Assembly: GCF_954871325.1 (NCBI RefSeq)
Contig: NC_088777.1
Coordinates: forward strand, 21,305,366-21,369,365
Reading direction: 5' to 3'
Source: Gordionus sp. m RMFG-2023
Taxonomy: Eukaryota; Nematomorpha; Gordioida; Chordodea; Parachordodidae
DNA length: 64,000 nucleotides
This document shows positions 36,726 through 48,649 of this stretch, piece after piece (position 1 is the first letter of the stretch; each line of letters opens with the position of its first letter). The notes under the pieces were generated by a model. The model was not told the origin of the DNA. It saw nothing but the letters and a program-made list of their open reading frames with translations, and ran no database searches. The position numbers and the translations under genes are program-made.

Positions 36726-37540
36726 CTCCTAAAAAAAATTGAAGAGCCTTCTGAGAATATTGAAAAATACCTAAAAAAAGGATCATTTTGACATTGTTTG
36801 CCAAAAAAAGAATAAAATGTCATTCAAAACTAGCAAAAAAACTTTAAAAAAAATATTTTGAGCTCCCTGAGATTCTAAAGGCTAGTGATGCCACTAAATT
36901 TAAGCAGGTCTGCACTGCGAAATCGGGGAAATTCCATAATTTTCTGCGATTTCCTCAATAATTGGATTCATAACTTCACAACGCTTTTTGGTCAAATAAT
37001 TTGATGATCACCTAAAAGAAGCAAGGAACATATGGGGCCAGTCAACTCTGATTAATACGCCTCGCCCTTTCTTTCGCTATTCTATAAAGGGATTAGGATA
37101 TGCCCTTCCACCAAAGCTCCATCGAAAACTTTATATCGTTTTCTATATTAGGAGCAATACCTATAAATTTCTTGATACAATTCCCCATAAAAACTAGTCC
37201 TTATTTTATCTAACAAGAAATATGCACAATATCCTTAAAAAGCGCCAGGCTGCAGAGGTATAAATTCTTTAAGGAGATAGGCAAGCGTATATATTCAAAA
37301 CGAATAAGCTTCAAGAACTTTTGGAAAATGCTTGCCATTGGTATAATTTACTCTAATTATTTAAGCTTTATCTCTTATTTGGATGATGCTGAAGCTTCTT
37401 ATGTTTTAACAAATTAATTTATTCTTAATAATATATATATTTATATTATTTTGTCTATATATATATGATAGTTTTATAAATGTATTATGTTTTACTTTTT
37501 ATATATTTCTATTCTTATTGTAGCCAATGGGCATAGCCAA
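36726..37540. other. Intron stretch with unrecognised G+C-richer segment
   Basis: The part at 36880-37410 is less A/T-rich than its surroundings and has short open frames on the plus strand, one ending YLDDAEASYVLTN and a stop near 37416. No family was recognised. It may be a decayed transposon gene. Confidence 0.3.
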
Positions 37541-37544
37541 ACAA

Positions 37545-37830
37545 TGGGGGGGGGGGGGGGTTCGCTTCTTTGGAAATTTGACTATACTCATAAATATCAT
37601 ATTAAGCTAATAAAATTTTTCCCATTACACATCCCCCATCCCTAAAAAGATATATAAAAAAAACATTTTTATAACAAGAAAGTGAAAAACTAATGTTATT
37701 TTTAGAAAAATATTCCAAAGGTCTATAATAAGCCAACCTGAAGACCTCCAATAAAAATTATGTGCGGGAAGCCTTCAGGATAGTGTCCCTCCCAGAAAAA
37801 TTCCTTATGATCTAGTAAATAGTTATGTAT
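37545..37830 (+). repeat. Dispersed repeat, copy 2 of 3
   Basis: Begins after a 15-bp G run (37546-37560) with TTCGCTTCTTTGGAAATTTG, then TACACATCCCCC, AGTGAAAAACTAATG and GACCTCCAATAAAAA. It aligns with 32130-32480 and with the inverse of 52230-52600. Confidence 0.6.
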
Positions 37831-37861
37831 TAACAAAGCATTTAAAAATAACGATATATTT

Positions 37862-40800
37862 AATGTTGTTACCTCAAAAAAGAAACGCGATACCGTTACA
37901 TTGGAAAAAAAGAACGCGTTACCCTTACTCGTTACCTTTTTAAAAAAGGAACGCGCGTTACTGACTTTTCAAAAAAGTAACGTATTACTCGTTACTTAAA
38001 AAAATTAAATATTATATACAAAAATTACAATATATAATATAGACAAAACTATAAAATACATAAAATGATGAGATCTTATTATAAAAATTTTTCATATAAT
38101 CATAAGATAACATTTTTTTGTAATAATTTTTTATTTATTTTTAGCAATAATTGATTTTCAAAATTTTCATCAGACAAACAAGTGCGCTTAGTGCTCAACA
38201 CAGCCTTCGCCGTGCTAAACACACGTTCAATTGGAGCAGAAGATGGGAGGGTGGTATTATATTTAATAAATAAAAATTTTAACTCGGGGAATTTATTAAA
38301 AATATTTAAAAAAGTAATTTTTCACAAGAATTTTCATTAATTTCCTCATCAAAAAAAAATTTATCTTTATCAGAAAATATTTTGGTATTTGTTTTGGATA
38401 AGGGAATCAGTCTGCTCTTTCTCTATCAAGACCTTTTCTCAAAATGGAAATAAGATCTTGCATTCTTTATTTATTCATCTCTGATTTTATCCAGGGCCAA
38501 TCTAATTTAAATGGTGGGTGAATCATTGCTGATAGTATATATTCATCTTTGTAGATGTGTTTGAACCTATTGAAAATAAAATCAAAATATAAGCAATATT
38601 TGAAATGTATACCTCTTATCTATGCCTTCCAGGATTGAGTTAATAAGTGGCTTACAAAACTTGAAATGATTTAAAGCCATTTTTTTAAGTTTTAATATTA
38701 TAATGGTTATTGTGGGAGTGATCCCAAATACATTTTTCCTTCGCTCTCTAAAATAGAAAGAGCCTTAGCAATTGGGTCCATAACCTATAAAACATATATA
38801 TACATATAATATTTCTTAATTTACACTAACCATAAAAAAATCATCCATGAACGACTTGTCGCTATCTGAAAATCTCTGCAATTCAGATTTATCACAAGAG
38901 TCATCAAATTTTTGGCAATTTTTCTTAATAAGACTATCTATTAATTTCACGGAGTTATAAAAAGAGTTCCATCTTGTTATAACCGGTTTAATAAGATATC
39001 TTCCCATGTTTTCCTTAAAAATGGTTGCACAATTTAAAGATTGCCAATGTTTATTCCACAATAGCTACATTTAGAAAATGTAATTTTTGAAATGGCTTTA
39101 AAATGGACATCGTTATTTGCCTTTTCAATGTCAACACTTGCAATCAGATTTAAAGTGTGTGCTGAATAGGAATGATGCTTGGGTAGGTATACAATACTAT
39201 CATTATGATTTTCAAATAGATCACATAATGGCAGATGAACTATTTCATCATCCGGTTCTTCTTCTTGTTCATATACTCTAATAAATTTTTAGTAAATATA
39301 TTATAATTTTTTTTTACTTGAAAGCTTTTATATAATTTCTCGCATTATCTGTAATGCATTTGGTCACTTTATTTTGTATCTTATAAGTGGTAAAAATTTC
39401 AAAAATTATTTTTGCTAGGTAATTAAATGTGTGTTTTTGATTTAGCCTTTTACAAGCTAGGGAAGCTGAAACCCTCTCAAGTGTGTCTGGGTGTAGCCAG
39501 TGTACAGTCATCCCTAAATAAGAACATTTTAAAAGGCAATATTATCAATCTACAAGAATTTTATATGCCGATGATAAGCTGACCAAGAATCCACAGTTGT
39601 ACAAACAATTTCTGGAATACGCAATAAATCCACTAATTTTTTTGTCATGGTTTCACCAGATTTGTTAATTTTTGATACAAGGGTAGGCCTTGATATCACA
39701 TTTTTGGATGGCTGCAATTTTTTGATAACATTAATAAATGCAGGGCTTTCTACAATTGAAAATGGTTGTAATTCTTCAATTACAAAATTAAAAACTAATT
39801 CATCAACAGTTGATTGAGTTATATTGATCTTTGATGTAGATGGATTCTGCATATCAATGATTGTGAGTTGATTGGTTTCAATTTTTTTTCTTTTATTACT
39901 ATTTAAGTTTTCATTTATTTCTTTCAAACATGAGGAATGTAAAGCCTATATTTTAAACAAAATATAATTATTTATTACTGAATATTTTATTAAAAATAAC
40001 TAAGCTTTTTTAATAATTGAAGATTAAAAATTTAACTGCGTTTTGAATCCCTCACTAAAAAATTAAAAATTGATATTCTGATGGCCAAAGGTTTTTCAAT
40101 TTCTTACTTTTTTCATAATTATCATTTAAAAAGGAATCAGGAAAAATATCTCTGTTCTCTAAAACAATATTGCTTCAGTTTCATTATATATTTAAAAATA
40201 CATAAAATAAAGTTTTTTAAATTCATATTAACTATTTGAAGTTATACCAATAGCAATACTAAAACAAGAAATAGAAGATATTGTTTAAACCCAATAATAT
40301 ATTGAACCAATACCAATATTTTATTAATCTTGAGTTTTTAATGTAGGTTCCCAGCACTATATACTATAGTATAATTGCTTATATTTTAATTTCATAATTA
40401 AGCTTTTCAAATATTATGAGAGAAAATTTCTTTAATTAACATATGTTTAAAATAATATATTAAAATCACTATCTTATTCTTTAAATTTATTAACAATTTG
40501 ATATTAAACAAATAGCGAGACTAAAACAAGAAATAGAAGATATTGTTTAAACCTAATACATTAGATATTTTGTTAATCTTAAGTTTTTAATGTTGGTTCC
40601 CAGCCCTATATACTATAGTATAATTCAATTGTTTTATATCTAAATTTCATGATTAAGCTTTTCAAAATATTATGAAAGTATACTTATTTTAATGGTTATT
40701 TTATAATAAACATATGTTTAAAATAACAGTATATTGTATTAATATCATTATTAAAATCTAAAAATAATAATATATTATTTCATCTTTTTACCTTCATATG

Positions 40801-41308
40801 TTTTTTTAAATTGGAACTGCTAGACATCGAGGTTGATATATTTGTGTTAGGACATAATCTACATTTACAAAGTGTCGATTTTGTAATTTTCTTTATTGGA
40901 ATAAAATATGTCTCAAATTGAGGCCATGGAAGGGTTAAATTTTCTTCATCAGAAGAATCAACTATTATAGAGTTTGGCATATATTCTTAAAATAAATTAT
41001 AATATAGAATAATAATATTAATATATACTTTGAATTTTGATTGAATATTAGTTAGATTAAAATTTGATTGAAAATAATGATCGAAAATTTAAATAAGAAT
41101 GAAAGGAATGGTGGTTGATATGAATTAAAAACTCGGTTTATTATTTATATTAAAAATAAATAAAAGTAATTATATAGCACAATAAAATATTTTTTTAAGA
41201 AAAAATTTAAAAACGAGTAACGTTTTACGTTACCGTTACCCAAAAAAAAGAAACACGTTACCGTTACTTCTAGAAAAAGTTAACGTATGACGTTACTTTA
41301 CAGCACTA
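37862..41308 (-). mobile_element. hAT element with GTTAC-rich ends and BED-finger transposase remnants
   Basis: The end at 41308 read inwards starts TAGTGCTGTAAAGTAACG; the end at 37862 starts AATGTTGTTACC. About 120 bp at both ends are dense in CGTTAC/GTAACG. The minus strand encodes, in order: a BED-type zinc finger (40780-40980: WPQFETYF, CKCRLCPN, LKKHMK); an N-terminal region ending TTVDSWSAYHRHIKFL (39550-39927); GMTVHWLHPDT...ITDNARNYIKAF (39314-39511); VITRWNSFYNSVKL (38816-39061); then decayed C-terminal sequence. Short gaps with splice-like edges suggest introns. No clear 8-bp duplication. Confidence 0.75.
40240..40735. repeat. Tandem duplication of about 260 bp inside the hAT element
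   Basis: Two copies share ACTAAAACAAGAAATAGAAG and ATTGTTTAAACC, then GGTTCCCAGC-C-CTATATACTATAG, TAAGCTTTTCAAA and ACATATGTTTAAAATAA in the same order (first from about 40243, second from about 40503). It lies between the BED-finger segment and the rest of the transposase. Confidence 0.8.
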
Positions 41309-41986
41309 TTAGAAAGTATATAGCCAAATTCAATAAGACGCACTTAAATTAGATAAAGGTTCCTAGTTTCTCTGAGGGACAGGTAACGTTCCTTTTTACA
41401 CAAGACGGAATTTATCATACAACATTAGGATTATTTTCGAAAGTTTTGAATATATAATTCGAAAAGGAACAAGAACGGAATATTTTTATCTTAAAAGATC
41501 TGGAGGGTACCAAAAAGCAACAGAATATTTTTAATTTTAAAAGAATTGAAATGGAGTAAAACAAAAAATGCTTGTTTCCAAGACCATGCTTTTTATCTTA
41601 TAAAATAATTTTTTATAAGTATATTAAATTCATTTTGCTCGAAAAAAAATAAGAATTTTTGTTGTTTAAAATAGGCAAGATTTTATTATTTTTAAAAATT
41701 TCCATTATATTATTTCATTCATAAAATAATTCTTTATTTATTTTTCTTAGTGGATTTATAATGTTATATAAATGTTATCAAATTCTTAATTTATTTAAAT
41801 AATATAATAACGAACTAGCCACACCTAAGTCTGAAATTAGCAAAAATCAGAAAACTTTATAAGATTTTTTAAAAATGAATTGTTATGTAAATTTTTGGAT
41901 ATTGATGTAGATAAAATTATACAAGAATATGAGTATTGAAGCCTTGATCATTTAAGAGGTTTTTTAAAAAAATTTCATATTACTAG
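41309..41986. other. Collagen intron, nothing recognised
   Basis: A/T-rich intron sequence between the hAT end and collagen exon 6; no feature seen. Confidence 0.4.
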
Positions 41987-42166
41987 GGTTCTCAAGGAAT
42001 TAGAGGAACAAATGGTAGACCGGGAAAGATGGGATTAGTGGGGGACCTAGGTGTTATAGGCGAAAAAGGACAGAAAGGCCCAGAAGGATTTAAAGGTGAA
42101 CCTGGCAAAGACGGAGCTAGAGGCAAAGATGGAGATCCTGGGGCATATGGATCGCCCGGAGAACCG
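41987..42166 (+). CDS. Short-chain collagen, triple-helix exon 6 in window
   Basis: A 180-bp exon of 20 uninterrupted Gly-X-Y triplets, starting [10 protein letters not shown] after acceptor TTACTAG and ending GSPGEP before donor GTTGTT; phase 0. Lys, Arg, Asp and Glu are frequent at X and Y ([20 protein letters not shown]), so the segment can form many inter-chain salt bridges. It is followed by a 117-bp intron, the shortest in the window, and then by the exon that leaves the helix. Confidence 0.93.
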
Positions 42167-42283
42167 GTTGTTAATCAATTGTTTCTTATATATTTTATCT
42201 CTTTTCTTATATACAGACTATAATCATGATGAGTTTTTTATAAAATAAACAATCTATTGAATAATATAACTTCTTAAAACAAG

Positions 42284-42542
42284 GGAGATGATGGTGTGGA
42301 TGGTAAAGAAGGATCCGGTGGTAAAAAGGGCCTCATGGGATTGCTTGGCAAAGATGGAATACCTGGTGTGGCAGGTAAACCTGGGGCTAGTGGAAATGAT
42401 GGTCTAGATGGTTTGCCCGGGAAAAACTATAAATGTGATTGTAAGAAAACTAACCAATTAAACGGGGAAGGTAAAGTAACTTACACCAGACACGGTAGAT
42501 CATCTTGTCCTTTAGCCAATGATGCGACTGAATTGTATAATG
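42284..42542 (+). CDS. Short-chain collagen, exon 7: end of helix and start of C-terminal domain
   Basis: A 259-bp exon. It starts in phase 0 with GDDGVDGKEG and gives 16 triplets up to GLPGKN. It then leaves the helix with YKCDCKK and a linker, and begins the spongin-type C-terminal domain with VTYTRHGRSSCP and ATELYNG. The YTRxGRxxCP and TELxY pattern is the start of the non-collagenous domain of sponge short-chain collagen C4. The donor after AATG is GTTCAC. The exon ends in phase 1, unlike the others. The two Cys at the helix end may cross-link the three chains. The next intron is 8.4 kb. Confidence 0.92.
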
Positions 42543-43015
42543 GTTCACATTTTTTTTTTAGTTTTTAAAATGATAAGAATTTTTATTATACAGTTTATAC
42601 TATTCTGCCCTAAGAAAAAAAACCACTAACTTCCATTTATTATTTTTAAAATTAATATAAATATATATGAAGACCTCAGAGTTCTTATATATAAGATATT
42701 ATACCCTTCTGTATCTTGCACCATGTATCTTTTGTCAATACTTATGTCTAAATCCAAGATATTTTATTTTTAAAAGAATCTTGTATTGTCATTTCCTTTA
42801 CAAGCATGAAAATACAGATAATTTTTTATGTTTTGTCTAAAAAATTCAATATTTATTTTTAACATTTTTTTTAGCGCGAACCTTTTATAGTGAAATTTCT
42901 ACCGCGAATGTATTTGCGCAAAGTCATTATAGCGAGCTCATTACTGCGAAACAATAAATATATTGCAAATGCATTTAAAGGAAAACAACATATTCAATAT
43001 TAATTCACTCACATC

Positions 43016-45041
43016 CAGGGGTTCGAACCGAACCGCAAAACCGGAATGAACCGTTATGATTTTCTGAACCGTAACCTTAACTGAACCGTTATGAAGAAAA
43101 TATTAAAAGAGCGAACCGAACCGTTATAAATATTTCGGTTTTAAAAATAATTAATTTTAAATTATTAACCTAAATTTAAAATTTTAATTTTCCTGAAGTA
43201 TATCAAAAACTTAATTCGTTAAAATTAGATATAGCAACTAGATATGATAGGTCCATATTGGGGATCAATATTCAATTTATAATTAACGGAAAAATAAAAT
43301 TAAGGACTCTATGCATGAAAGTGATTAAAGAACGACACACATCAGAATATCTTAAAAAAATTATTCTAGATGTTCTAAAAGAATATGAAATAAAAATTGA
43401 GCAGATTTACACAATACCACCGATAATGCAGCAAATATGATTAAGTTAATTAAGCTATTAATACTACACGATGAAGAAGATGATGACCTTAACGATTATT
43501 TAATTAATGATGATTTAAATAATAATGATATAGATAATGACGATTTAAATAATAATGATATAATTCATGATGAAAATAAAGAACTTTTTAATATTGAAAA
43601 TATTAATCTTGCACCAAATGCCAGATCCATATTAATAGGTATTAGATGTGCTTCACATACATTTCAATTGGCAATTAATGATTGCATTAAAAATTCAAAT
43701 GAAATTGTCATTATAAATAAAGCAAGAAACATCTGCAAAAAAATAAGAAATCAGACAACAATGGCTATTCTCTCAAAATTAAATTTGAAAAAACCACTAA
43801 TAGATTGTTGCACAAGATGGAACTCTATCTATTTAATGTTGGAGAGATTACTAGAGTTAAAAAGCTTTTGCCAAGAAATATCGCTCCGATCGCGAAAAAT
43901 GTTTATCAGAGAATGAATGGAAAATAATTAGTGACATATTAAAAGCTTTATATCCAGCTAATGTTTTGACAAAATATTTACAAAGTGAACAATTGATAAT
44001 GGGCGATTTTTATGCTGCGTGGATCAAATGTCTCATGCAAACGAGTAAAGTAGACACTCCATTTGCCAGACTTTTAGTTTCTACGATGAAAGCACGAGAA
44101 ATAAATTTCAAAAATGAAGTTTTTTGCTCTGCTATTTATCTCGACCCTAGATATAATGTATTTTTAACTTTTGAAGAAAGAGAGATCGCCAGAAAGCATA
44201 TTTGTAAAACTTGGAACTTGATACAAAATCTAAATAATCTGAATATTGAAATTCTAAATACTATGCCTACGTGTTCGTATTCGAAGGATAATTTAGATGA
44301 TTTTGAAAATTTATTAAAGTCGCATGAAAGTCTTAATAGAAATAATTCTCAGGGCATCGAAAATTATAATAAATGTATAGAAATAGAATATATAATTCGG
44401 TCATTTGATAATATAGAGAGATTAGAAAAAGATACTAATCTTTTGAATTATTGGGAAAATGTAAAGAATAGTATGCCAGAACTTTATAAGTTAGCTATAA
44501 CTGTGCTAGCAGTTCCAGCTACGCAGGTCTCCGTAGAAAGAGCATTTTCAAGCCTTAAGTTTATACTCTCTGCCCAGAGAACTCAATTAAATCCTGAAAT
44601 ATTAGAAAATATTTTAGTTATCCGTTCGAATTCTCTTTTTAAACCTAAATAGTATAGTATACATATTATTTTATTCATTATTGTATTTACGCATGTTTGT
44701 TTTTATCTTATTTATTTATAAAATAAAAAAAAACTAATTTGTCTAATTTATGTTTCCTAAATTTAATAAAAATATCTATTAGATTATCATGGATAAATTA
44801 AATAAGAAATTATAAACTAAAAAGATTTTTCTCTAAAATTAATATATACATGGTTAATGATTAATTTTTTTTTAAATTAAATTTATAAAAACCGGAACAA
44901 ACCGAAAAGAACCGTTATAAATTATAAACCGAACCGATATGATTTTTTTTTAAAAAACCGAAATGGAACAAAACCTTTATAAAATTTTAAACTAAAAACC
45001 GGAACGAACCGAACCGTTATACTAAACGGTTCGAAACCCTG
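43016..45041 (+). mobile_element. hAT element with perfect 8-bp target duplication
   Basis: CTCACATC stands directly outside both ends (43008-43015 and 45042-45049). The left end is CAGGGGTTCGAACCG and the right end inverted CAGGGTTTCGAACCG. Both continue into repeated GAACCGTTAT and CCGAACCG motifs. The 2026-bp body carries a single transposase on the plus strand with only a few interruptions. The intact duplication and open frames suggest one of the younger insertions in the window. Confidence 0.92.
43215..44652 (+). pseudogene. hAT transposase, nearly open, two frameshifts
   Basis: Three overlapping frames cover one protein. The first (43215-43440) has the TRYDRSILGINIQF start of the catalytic domain; a shift near 43420 leads to TDNAANMIKL and an Asp/Asn-rich stretch. 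The second (43437-43916) has CASHTFQLAIND and the CCTRWNSIYLMLERL block. A second shift near 43900 leads into the third (43966-44652), with FCSAIYLDPRYN and the dimerisation domain AVPATQVSVERAFSSLKF. The catalytic Asp/Asp/Glu blocks are largely in place. No BED finger was seen at the front, so the N-terminus may be lost. It cuts and pastes DNA in active relatives; this copy is not functional as it stands. Confidence 0.85.
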
Positions 45042-45089
45042 CTCACATCCTTAAATTATAAAAGCGTGTCATAACACCCCCTCATTCCC

Positions 45090-45720
45090 ATGCTAAGATA
45101 TATGTTTTAAAAATACTTTTAAAAATTTGATTTTTCTTATGATTTGTAGTGATGGAGATGATTAACAAAACAGTCGAAAAATATTTCTATTTGAGATTCA
45201 TGTCGAGATATTATAATTTATATCTTCCACCCCCATATTTCTCTTAAAAACATAGAGATGAATAACAATGTAAACACCTTCTTTTATTAGCTTTCATTTG
45301 ATACCCATGTAAAAATATTATGTTACAAATATTCCACCCCCCCCCCTCCAACCAGGCTCAGACTTAAATGACTGTAATATGTATTAAATATATTTTTTTA
45401 AATAAACTTTCATTTAATATTATTTCAAGGTAGGTTTTTACATCTCTCCTACCCCCTATCAATGAGCTAGATCAAAGAACTTAGAGGATTCAAAAAATAT
45501 TTTATTCACTTTCATTTGTTGTCCTTGTAAGATATTTCCTGTAAAAAACAATTTAAATCTCTTCAAACCTAGATATGAGATAGTCTAGAGAGAGAGTGAT
45601 GGGTAATTTTAATAGTACTCAGAACCATTTTATTGGTTACCATTTGATACCCATGTCTAAATATTTTTAGAGTAATGATTAATTAAAACTCAAAAAATCA
45701 TGGTAATGCACTTAAAAATA
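45090..45720. repeat. Degenerate tandem repeat, about 120-140 bp units
   Basis: Four or five units each contain a form of CTTTCATTTGATACCCATGT (near 45285, 45405, 45510, 45645) followed by AATATT and a C-rich run such as CCACCCCCCCCC (9-bp C run at 45338-45346). Related units occur at 30905-31150. Confidence 0.6.
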
Positions 45721-46234
45721 GTAAAAATTCGGGGTGATAATGTATATTAGAAATTCAATTCTGAGAAAATTAAAATTTTACTTAGCAAAATCATCTTTTG
45801 GGAATTCATTGAAAATTACTTTAAGTAGTTTTAATTCTGAGTAATTAAGGGAAAAAATTAATATATGTTGAAGCACTAACTTACACTTATTGCAATTAAG
45901 CATTACATATTTGCTTAAGCTTCAGAATTAATGTTTCCCAAAATTTGGCAAACTTTATGCTTAAAGCTACGTCTTAATATTAGATTCAGATAAAATATTT
46001 TGGAAATAAAACTATTATTTTTTATCTAATTAAACCGAAAAGATAAAAAAAATATCTATAAAAATCGTATAATCATAAGATTCATAAATATTTTGAAATT
46101 GGAGAAATCCTTAGATGAATTTATTTTGGAATCGCCATTCAAAATTCGATAAAAACCGTTAGTTTTTATTTTACTTTTACCTCTGATTTTGGTTAGTGAC
46201 TTTTTTCAACTGATTGATGAATTTATATTGACCC

Positions 46235-46505
46235 TTCGCAATATATTTTTCGCTATATTGTCTTCACAATTTGGGTTTCGCGATAATGAATTCGTTATAA
46301 AACTTTCGGGATTATTGATTTGCAATAAATGTTTCGCTGAAATGTATTCGCTTTAAAGGTTTCACTATTGATAATTCGGATATTGTCTTCACGGAATAGT
46401 ATTCGCTAATGTAGATATGCAGAATAGTATTCGCGATAAAAGTTTCATTATAAAATTCATTCTCGATGGGTTCGTGAAAGTTTCTCGATAAAAGTTTCGC
46501 TAAAT
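46235..46505. repeat. 14-bp minisatellite with TTCGC core
   Basis: About eighteen imperfect copies, each starting TTCGC, TTTCGC or TTCAC, spaced about 13-15 bp (TTCGCTATATTGTC, TTCACAATTTGGGT, TTCGCGATAATGAA and so on). Its inverse forms the left edge at 42872-42965. Confidence 0.8.
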
Positions 46506-46510
46506 TGACA

Positions 46511-48640
46511 GAGAACCGGTAAATTTCATGAACTTTCAGATATTTCTAATTTTTTACAAGAGTTTGTTAAATGTTAAATAATGGGCTATTTTGGGGAAAA
46601 TGCACTTATTTTTTTAGATATCTTTGGATATAATTGAGCTAGAGGCGCCATTTAAATTTCTTTATATAGATTAATGGTAGGTCTTTAAAGTTAATGTCAA
46701 AAACGGAAATGATCATAAAATCAAATCGCCATTTTTTTTCTCTCAAATTTTTTAAATATATGTAAGATTAATTTATAAATTTGCAAATTCTCTAGTTGGA
46801 CGGAGCTAGAGTATATGGCATTTTAATCATTATTCTATTGCAAATATTTGAAATTAATCAATAATTGTAGTACAGGTCAAAAGCTATCAAACATTTCATT
46901 TTAATATTTTAAACATTTAGTTATTTAAGAGATCCGATGGAAGTGTGTGAGGGGGGGGGGGGGAGGCTTTGGTTTATGATTTGAATTTCTCTCTTTAAAA
47001 AAAATTATTTTTTATTATAATTTTATTGTAAACAAAATTTATTTTTATAAAAATATTTAATTTTTATACATTGTCAATTGAATAATTTTCAGAATATTAA
47101 TATAATTTCCCTAATCATAAAAGCATGCTATCCGGACATGGGTTTGACCTTCAGCACATGATATTTTCTTATATTTATCATCCATATGCGAATTAATTCC
47201 AGTGATATTTGTTCTCCAAAAATTAAATAAATATAAGGTATTTAATATTTAACTCTCATATGGATGCTGAAGGCTAGTTATATTAGATACTGCCAAGTTG
47301 ACATATGAGAGTTTTCTAAATAACTTTTAATAAATAACAACAATATATTTGTAAGATCCATATTTATATATCAAATGATGTAATCACGAAGTCGCCTCCG
47401 ATCTAGAAATATATTTTAACAAAAAGTATCTTGTATTTTAGACACTCTTATTTAGCAAACGATACAAGTCTTATATCTTTTTAATAAGATATGTATTTTT
47501 CTATAAATAATCTGTATTTAGATTCTTTTTTTAAGAATCTGCTTAACCCTAAAATTGTTAATTATTTAAATGAAATTTTAGGACATTATAGTACAATCTT
47601 GTGGGTATATATAAAACTTTACCTCCAGCCATTTTAGAATATGACAAGATTAAAAAGTGGGACGTGATTCAACAAAAAAACGACCACATGAAATCGAATC
47701 GGATAATGTTTATATGAAATCTCTCTTTAGTTAATTGTTTAATCTTATAATAAAAATTTTAACTTTTTCTAATTTTTTAATTCTTTGGTCTCTAATGACT
47801 CGTGGAAAGACAGATATATATTAGTTAACTATTAATGCATTCAAAGGGAATAAAAATCGCTGTCGACCTAAACATTAATACATGCAGGATTCAAGATATA
47901 ATTCGAATTTAATTTGAGGATTTACAAGGAATATCAAGAAAAATGCCGGATATATTATTGGGTCTATTTAAAATTAAAGTAAAATACACGTCAATCTATT
48001 ATATTTTGATTTTTTGAAAATTTCTTCCAAAATTCACCTGAATTAGGATTCATAAACCTTTTTATTTATAAGGTAAAGTTAGTTTATTAATTCGTCTATA
48101 TTCAACATTTTTTTATAAAGTGAAAAAATAACCTTTAGAAAAAGAAAATTTTTTATTGCAATTGAATTATTCTCCATGAATAAAGCTATATTTAGTCATG
48201 TTAAAAAATAATAGTGTACTAATAATAATCCCGTTCTGAGAAAGAAAAATGATGTAAGGCTCTTAATTCCTAAAAGTGTAATTATCTGCAATTATATGAT
48301 TGGAAAAGGTTTGTAGGGATTGTAATTCATAAATGGCATTGTAAAATCTAAAACTAATAAAAAATATTCTCTTATTAGCTTATCCAATCAAAAAAGTATT
48401 TGCTTCAAGAAATATCTTCTTCATCAAAATCAAAATGATTATTGGAAATGGTTATTGCAATAGTCTTTATTAAGTCAACCTCAATCTAATCAGAAATATA
48501 TGTGGAATTATGAAGAGTTATCAAAGCATAATCGTAAAGTAGCTATATAAATATTAGATGTAGCATGGAGCCAGAATTAATATAACTATATTCAGTTGAG
48601 GTAATTTAAGCAATGACTATTGGCTGAAATATAAAGTTAT
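46511..48640. other. Collagen intron, nothing recognised
   Basis: A/T-rich. The only notable point is a 13-bp G run at 46951-46963. No open frame or repeat could be supported. Confidence 0.4.
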
Positions 48641-48649
48641 TTAATTTTG

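Larger units (their letters stand above)
42872..46510. mobile_element. Inferred element bounded by inverted 14-bp minisatellites
   Basis: The left edge (42872-42965) has about six loose copies of a TCATTATAGCGAA-like unit. The right edge (46235-46505) has about eighteen copies of its inverse (TTCGCTATAATGA-like, for example TTCGCGATAATGAA). Motif-based inverted ends of this kind suggest an unknown DNA transposon about 1.6 kb long before a hAT (43016-45041) inserted in it. No coding sequence of its own was recognised. Confidence 0.45.

Noticed and set aside
37862-41308. 8-bp target duplication for the GTTAC-ended hAT
   Set aside because: The flanks (GATATATT and TTAGAAAG) do not match; the ends may be misplaced or mutated.
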